A DNA stretch of 64,000 nt, taken from positions 69,853,316-69,917,315 of the forward strand of contig CM060953.1 of the NCBI GenBank assembly GCA_030765055.1, in the 5' to 3' direction. Both the position numbers and the translations under genes were made by a program. This DNA is from Mantis religiosa (Eukaryota; Arthropoda; Insecta; Mantodea; Mantidae). Positions 50,701-59,700 of the stretch are shown in pieces; position 1 is the first letter of the stretch; every line of letters begins with the position of its first letter. The notes beneath the pieces were generated by a model. It saw only the letters and a list, made by a program, of their open reading frames with translations, did no database searches and was not told the DNA's origin.

Positions 50701-53700
50701 AACAATAAGTTTTTAGTGTAATTTAATGCTGAATAACAGTAACAAATTAAGGTTTATAATTATTTACCTACTGCCCATGGAGCCATAATGCAGCATGGCT
50801 AAATTACACTTACAAGCTATGTACACCAACACTGACTAGTTTGAATAGTTATAAATAAAAGCGTTGTTAACAGTGAAACTAATTTCATGTATAAAGACTA
50901 AAACTGAGTCATACCTTTAAAAACTTGTAACTTCACTCACAACGTTTTACAAAATCAGGAACGTTTATGAAACTGTTGCAGTTTCATCAGCTGATTAGCG
51001 ACTCATCACAGTTGGTTATCTGGATCTCTTGCAGGGAGCCAATTACAAGAGATCCAGACAACTACCAACTGTGATGAGTCGCTGATCAGCTGACGATGAA
51101 ACTGCAACAGTTTCGAAAACATCCCCGATTTTACAAAAGGACGTGAATGAAGTTACAAGTTTTAAAAGGTATGAGTCAATTTTAGTCTTTATACATACTG
51201 ATTAGCTTGCTTAATTACTCAACTGAGAGGTCCTGGGTTCATTAACCAGATGGGGTTGCAATTTTCTTTTTTCCAGATAGTTAAGCACAGTACACATACG
51301 TATTAAGAAATTTATGTTATATGTAGGAGAAATTACTGTACTACACAGCATACATGTATATTTGGCTTAAAGGAATAAGACTATTTTGTAGTGAAATTAC
51401 CTGAAATTTGGTTTAACTGGTTAATTAATCCCAGCTGAATTACATAAAACATCTAATACAGTTAACCAAGTTTTTGGTTACTAAGATTTTGAATATGTAC
51501 TGGTCATAATTCTTATGAACTGTTTGATTTCTTACAAATTTTATTGTAATTACGACAAATGTGCATGCTGTATACAAGAAGCAATACAGCCAGTCAACAC
51601 ATGTCATTTCAATCTGCTTGCACTTGATGGAGCTTCAGATTGATTAATTTCTCACATCACATATTTGAAAGTTTCTTGGACTATGGAAAATTTGGGATAA
51701 CCTCTTTAGGGATAGAGACTTGAGCAGCCAACTTGCTCATGAGCCCATGCCCCCTTGAATACCCATTTCAGTAATACTAAATGAATTATTACAAATAAGC
51801 TAGTTTAACCCAAAGTATAAACTTGAAAGAAGCGTAGGGACAGTGAAGCACAAACTAGTACAAAATTGAATCGAGAATATATTGACACATTGCTTCACTC
51901 ACCTGTTTATTCACAGGACATGTTTCAAGAGCTCTTGCTCTTATCCTCAGCTGATACTCGACTAGTGCAAGTTGTAGTGGTGTGTAGATTGTGTGTAGAT
52001 TACATTGAAAACTATATCGCGGACATTGAAATAGCGATATATAATTTGCCCGATAACAAAAAATCTACGATCAGAACACAATGCTTAGAAACTCTAGATC
52101 ATATTCAAAATGCAAATTCAAAAAGATATTCATATAAAAAATTAATCAAAAATTTAAATGAAAAACCGGTAATCTACACAAAAGCAGACAAGGGTAACAA
52201 AATAGTAATATTGGACGAAGAAGACTATTGCAAAAAAATGGACAACCTTTTAAACGGAAAAGAATTTGTTAAACTAGAAAACAATCCATTAAAGAAAGCA
52301 TGCAAATCTGTGGAATTAGCAATTAAAAACAGTAAAATCATGACTAAAAGAGATAAACTGAACAACAAAATAGACAGTCCAAAAACACCATACATATATG
52401 GTTTACCCAAAATACATAAACCTGAAATTACCCTCAGACCAATAATTAATAACATTGATGCACCCACTTACCAACTATCAAAATGGCTGGTTCAAATCTT
52501 CAGATCCTTCACAAAATTTGAAAATTTAAGTATCAAAAACTCGTTTGAATTGTTAAATCTCCTGAAGGACACAAAGATCAACTCTACAGATGCTTTAGTT
52601 TCCTTTGACGTCATTTCTTTATATCCAAGTATACCTACCAATGAACTTATTCCACTTCTCAAAAAATGGCTGGAATCAATACAATTAACACCTGAAGAAA
52701 TAGAAGAACTTTCACAACTTACAGAAATTTGTATCAATCAAAATTTTTTCAGCTTTAATGGACAAATCTATAAACAAAAAACGGGCCTAACTATGGGCAA
52801 CCCATTGTCTCCCTTCTTGGCAGATTTATTCATGAGTGCTTTTGAAACACATATCACAAAAGCTTTTCCAAATTATTTCAAAGTGTGGTATCGCTATGTT
52901 GACGACATTTTTGCAATAGTACCTAAAAAACTCATACAAGATGGTCTTAAACTTTTGAATATACAAAATCCAGCTATAAAATTTACATTGGAAACAGAAG
53001 AGGATGGTGTGCTCCCCTTTTTGGACATCAAGATCAAAAAAATGAACAACAAACTCACTTTTGGTATCTACAGGAAACCGACACACACAGATAATTACAT
53101 TAAGAACAACATTTTCAACCCAAAACAACACCAACATGCCATTTTCAACAGTTTAATCTTTCGGATGATCAACTTTCCACTAAACAGAGAAGATTATCAA
53201 GAAGAATACCTACACATAAAAAAAGTAGCTATATCCAACGGTTTCAACCCAAATTTAGTAGACAAAACTGTTAACAGACTCAACAAAGCTAAGAAAATAA
53301 AAGAAACCACCACCCTAGAACCTACAGGAGAAAAAGAGAAAAAACTTTTTAAAAAAATCACCTTCCACCCATCAGCCTATAACAAATTCCAAAAAATCTT
53401 CTCAAAACACAACATAACTCTTGCACCTCAAAATAGGTTTAATATCAGAAATTTGTTAAAAGGCCCTCCCAAAAATTCAATCACTACCAAAGAAAAACCA
53501 GGAATCTATGAGATCAAATGTGAAACTTGCCCTAAAATTTATATAGGAAAAACAAAAAGAAATATTAACATCAGAACTAAAGAACATATGAGAAACATTA
53601 AAAATGGTGAAACAGAAAAATCAGCAGTGGCTTTTCATTTTTTGAATACTAGACATGACATCAATTTGGAAACATCTCTAATAAAATACGTTAATCACCC

Positions 53701-56700
53701 CATAGACCTTTCCGTATGGGAAAAAATCTTCATTAACAAAAATCGTCATAGAGTCATGAATTTTGAAACTCCACCACCGGACATCTTTGACAAGTACATC
53801 ACGCCATCTATTGACAATACGGAGAAAGAAGAAACCACTACAACTTGCACTAGTCGAGTATCAGCTGAGGATAAGAGCAAGAGCTCTTGAAACATGTCCT
53901 GTGAATAAACAGGTGAGTGAAGCAATGTGTCAATATATTCTCGATTCAATTTTGTACAAGCTAGTTTAAATTCCACTTAAAAATTAATGCACCATGATCA
54001 AAACAATCCCTTTTGTATGGATATGAAATATACTGAGCTATCTTTCAAAAACTGCAACATGAGATATGGCAATTTGTGGTAACAAAATACAATTCCTGCA
54101 AGCACTGGGTTATTTCCAACAGAATATTTGTCTATAGAACATGATGACCCAAAAGCACCAATTAAAATGCAACATAGGCTTTAAAACAGTATTACATGCT
54201 TTCACTTGACCATCATATTCTATAGTACCCCAACTTTCCCTTCGATTTGTTATCAGCTGCCATGAAGACCACTAACCCTTGGACGAACACATTTCATGCC
54301 CCAGTTTATCTACCTGATCCCCTGCACCAATATCCTTCTCCTCCTTGTTCTTGTGGACACCATTGGCGATGTCTGGAGACTGCTGATCCACAGCCAAGAG
54401 CAGATTGCAAGTATGGTAATCAAATCCTAAGGGATAGCAAGGCAGATCTTGCAAATGTTCAGCCAATGCAAACATACACTACTCAAGACAGCTGCTTATC
54501 TAAAACTCTTTAAATAAAGATCGCTGCAGGACCATTCAAAGTCTTACCACAGTTATGCATAGGTTCACTTATCTTCAACAGGCAGAAAATGAGCCCATGA
54601 AACAAGTAAACAATTACAGTCTTGGAACCACAACACAACCTAGTCCTGCAACCTAAGCCAGCCTCAATTACAAGCTTCAGACACCCATCTGGGTAATAAC
54701 TTCACAAACCTAAGCAGCAGGACACAGTTAAAATTAAAAAATAACTAATTCATTTGGCAACATTTTGTAAGATGTTTCAACAATGAGGCATGAAAATATT
54801 TTTGGTGCTAACTGCTCATGAAGCAGAAGAAAAAGAAAAATTAAGACAAACCACTATCATTACATTTGCCTTCTTACTATTTAGTTGTGTATGTTACTGT
54901 ATCACCCAAATTTGTTAGATACGAGACGTAAAACCACAGTACCCTTGAGGAACATGAAAAAGGTCTCAGACTCTGTGATACAAAAGATGAATGATCCTGA
55001 ATCAGTATATCTAAGCTGCAATTACAATGTATAAAAATATAAAGAAGTTAATTCTGAATAAACAGCAACACATCTATTTGAACTGTCTAGTTACAAATTG
55101 TTAACTTACCCTTTGATGAATCATCATAACCAATATGCTTTACAGTTTCTCTGACAACTTTCTGATAATCAACATTGGCTTTTGAAGTTATTTCTCCACA
55201 CAGAAGGATCATACCAGTTTTTGTTACTGTTTCTGTAACAAAGATGTTCATAAATACTTACTAGCTACAGTTAACCATTCAATATACATCCATTCCATTA
55301 TCTTGTAGATTAAGATAAATTATAACAAATTAAAACTTAATTGATTTATAATTACTGCAAGAGTGACTGCATTTAGTGAAGTAGGTACAATTTATTCTAA
55401 GGATTCTTTTCACAGACGTGGTCAGGTGTTTCAATTATGCAAAGATATGTAATGCAACCCACATCTTATACATTCAGTTTTGAAAGAATGAAGGAAGGAA
55501 AGAAAAACAAATGGCTCATTCTATAAAATTTACTTATCTAAGCTCTACGAATGAAAGCCACTAACACAGATTCATGGTAGTATTTTAAAACAGTTCTCAA
55601 GTTGTAGTTTACATGCTTTAAAATGCAAAAAACACTCCTGTAACCTACTCACATTATATGATGAGCTGTAAGAAATGTAAGTGTACCGTTGAGTAAGAGG
55701 AGCAAGTCCATCTGCAAGATCAGATTTGTTTCCAATGTGACACATGGCTAAAGGTTACAAAAAATGTACTACGGGGTGATATAAATGGCACTGTAAAAAG
55801 TATTTAATTCACTGGCTGGTTTAGCTTTGTAATCTGCAAAGAAGTATTTTTCTTTGTAAACAGAATCACTGACTGGAGTTGCAGGGCAAATCCTCTGGCC
55901 ATCAGTCCATAGTACTAACTGCCAGTGTGTAAACATGATTACAGTTTGGCTGGTCATTCTCCGGCTGACATTTCTCGAGAGGGGGAAGAGCACTGCTGCC
56001 AGTTCTTTAGCAGGAATTTCAAGCAGAGGAACATGTGTATTTTGGAAGCCATGCCTACAATGCTGATTAGCACTAGTGGACAGTTTTAACTTCCTGACCA
56101 TGACTTCGGATGTACAGACTCCCAGTACTACCAACAGAAGCAGTAAGTGTGCGTAAAGGAGTGAAAGAAATATCCAAATAAGAGTGGTATTGTAATGAAT
56201 ATTGTGCATGACAATTAAATTGCATGTTGGATTTCTACGTTTTAAAGCTAATATAGTCCTATACTGTCATTCTAAAGATAATTTTGAGAATATATTTTCA
56301 ATTACTCATTTCTGTATGCTGGTACATCTTCCCCATCCGACTCCTGCAACCATAAAACGTCAAGGCTGGAGATCAACAGCCGTACTGTAATTCTATTACT
56401 CTGCATCCACATTAGGATAGTTTGTATCCATGCCTCATTTGCCTACATTTTTCCAATGTATGCAGAAGTAATATTTTCCAGGCAAAAGATGCCTCTTAAA
56501 TGCAATCAATTTTGTAAACATCTTGATATGCATTTAAGATGGAATCAGAACTGAAAATTTGTGAGTCAGTTTGGGAATGTCATGCTGCCATAGTAGCTCA
56601 GTGGCTAGAGCAGATGTGTGTATAGTGGAAGATACGTCTTTCAAATACCAGCTATGGCAGTGAATTTTTCGTTTCTGATGAACCTTTCATAGTTTGCCTA

Positions 56701-59700
56701 TACATTGTTTATGTGTGTTAGAACAATCAATTGTCATTGATTGACCTTATGAACATAAACTATAAATCTTAATATGCATTCTTAATCAAATAATAAGTTT
56801 TTCCAACTCAGAATTTCTATTGTTGAGCAATGCTGCTTAAGAAAACATTTTAATGTATAGGGAAGCAGCAGGGCTTCAAAATTTAAGTTTGGTAAACTAT
56901 CCATATCAAATTTTTGACTGAAGTACTTGATCCAACACAGCTTTGTTTGAATGACGAAAAATATGTGCTTGTATGTTTGTAATTGTTAATTCTCTCGAGC
57001 TATGTGAAATGTATTTGGTATCTCTGCTACATGTAAGTAATGAAAAGGAAATCTCCCTTTAATTGTCAAATCGTAATGGCTTCATAATCTCTTTGTATTA
57101 AACCCTAATTCAAGAAGTGTTGCTAGACCAAAATGAATTAGTTTATTTTGATAATTTTGTTCCCTTTATCTTTGCAGGGTGTCATATATACAGAATAACA
57201 CCATAAAGAGCTGCATATAAACAGTAAAAATACAACATAATGGAGTTCAAGCCATAGTAAAAGACATGGATATGACCTATATTCTATTTGGCTTTAAATT
57301 GTGTAGATGGAAAGATTATGCTATGGCACAACTTCTAGAGTGATCGAAACAGTGAAGAGTGATTGTAAATGTTTGTTACTATATTATTACAGCTCTTTGG
57401 ATACATTCATGTAATGAACGGGATGAATAAAACTGTAATACAAATTCCAAAACATTTAAACATTTTATTTCCATTTATTGTCACATGCTACTTGTACTTC
57501 CCCGAATGCATTTACTGCAGTGAATCCAAGTTTTGAAACCCCATACTTCCCCATACATTTAAATGTTTCCTTTAAACAGCATTGCTTTACAATAAAATTT
57601 CCGAGTTTACAAAACTTACTATTTGAGTAAGAATGCATATTAAGATTTATAGTTTCCGTTAATATGGTCAATCAATGATAATTGATTGTTCCAACACATA
57701 CAAAACATGTATAATCAATACATGCATAATGTATTAATTATGCATAAAACATGCATAATAATGCTTCTGCTTCAATTATAAAACAAGTGAAGTTTGAGTG
57801 TAAACATAGTGACTTATAAATCAAACTCAAATATGAATACTTCACTGTTAATAATGCTTCTGCTTCTAATATGTATGTATAATCAAACTGAAAAACTAAT
57901 CAGAACTGAAAATTTCAAATCATAGCTGGAATTTGAACCATGCATCTTCCACTCAACACACATCTCTCTAACCACTAAGCTACTATTGCAGCACGATATA
58001 TTCCAAACTAACAAATTTTCAGTTCTGATTATATCCTTCATGCATAGTAAGATGTTCACATAATTCATCGCATTTCAGAACCACCTTTCATGTGGAAAAT
58101 GTTACTTCTGCACATATTGGAAAACAGTAAGCAAATGAGGCATGAATAAAAATGATTTTCTAATAACATGGATGCAAACATTCTGAAATTGCAGAGTATG
58201 TAGTAGTTATGTTTAAACATTGGCTGCTGGCACTAGACACTATGGCTGGAGTATTTGCATTGCAATGCCAGTCAATGATTCTTTACACTTCGTAGATCCA
58301 CATCTACAAATCTACTGATCAATGTGTGCATTAATAATATTGAGTCATGCTGTTGAGCTATCTACTTCCCACTAAACTACTAAAATCTGAGTTAGCGTGA
58401 GCTCAAATAAAACTGGGTTGCAAACAGAAATACTTTTAAACTGACTGATGTTTAATAACTTATTCATGAAGAAACTGACATGCTAATACAAAATGACTGG
58501 TAAATGCACAGGGCATGTAGAAAAACAAGAGGATGACTTTTGGAAAGAAATACTGTGACAAGATTTTGGAACCTATCATCATAAAATTGCAAGACTGAAG
58601 ACGAAGACATTGACAATGACAAATTGTCTCTCGATAAGACCTTCACAACTATATGGATCAACCACTGGCAGTTCCATTGGATTAAAAAATAAGTAAATTT
58701 ATAATATTTAAAATAAGCGCATATGCTTTTTTTATTTTGACAACTGCATTATAAACATTTGGAAAGCTTAGCTTGCCTTACAACTAGCATGCTCTAGGTT
58801 AGTGTGCAAGAGGGAAATACAAAAACGGTGGGGTTAACGAGATGGCAATGCTGAGCACACAAATGCATCTCATTCGCTGAACATTTGCAGAACTCTTCCA
58901 ATTTAAAAACATAATAGTGTAATTAAGGGACAAAAAGACTTGGCTACACTGCATTAAGAGTAGCAAAAACGTTAATTTGGTTGCATGAATTTGTCAATAT
59001 GGCTAGATAGGCAATATATAAAAGAATTATAAATCTTAAGTTATATGCCAGAATAGCTTAAATTACATTGAAAATATTCTTGAATATCAAATTACACAAA
59101 CAGCTGTGCTTGGAAATAATTCTGCATCAAGGTTGGAAAACTGAGCCAGAATTCAATGTGCTATATATTATAATGTATATGCACAATAAACACAATATGT
59201 AGATATTGCATATAATTATACATAAAGCACAATTACTTTTATTTGGACTTCACAATTTCATGTATGGTGCAGAAGTACTAAACTTCGGACTATACTCTGC
59301 TACAGCAAAACTTACACGAATGTTATAATAATGATCCTATATCTGGTTTATTTTACCTCAATATGTACTATTTGAATGCATTAGTTCACAAACCTTCCCA
59401 TGACCTTCTAAATAACATTTCATCAGAATAAGCAATTTTTAAGAGTAAAATAACATTTCATCAGAATAAGCAATTTTTAAGAGTAAACATATTTCACTAA
59501 TTTATTTCCTGATTCATAAGAATTTGAGCCTGTAACACAGTCAACATGCATATTACACTAGCAGACAGTTATGTTCATATTTGAATAACTACGTGTTCTG
59601 AATATATGTTCGTTAAGTCATAGCTAAATTGACCAATGATATACAGTTTGAGGTTAGGCATACTGTGCACATGCATGTTAGATATTATACAAACTTCAAT

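Larger units (their letters stand above)
51797..53969 (+). mobile_element. Penelope-like retroelement (51809-53957) with identical 124-bp inverted ends
   Basis: Flanked by AAGCTAGTTTAA at 51797-51808 and 53958-53969. It starts with 49 bp of unique sequence, then a 124-bp segment (51858-51981) that is the exact reverse complement of 53834-53957 at the other end. The open frame between has no stop. Penelope elements often carry partly inverted terminal repeats from incomplete tandem copies. Perfect identity of the ends and an intact frame point to a very recent insertion. It is antisense to the host gene, between exons 4a and 4b. Confidence 0.9.

Noticed and set aside
53746..53976. Additional gene on the minus strand at the Penelope 3' end
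   Set aside because: It is the same protein start as the left end, read through the right inverted repeat.
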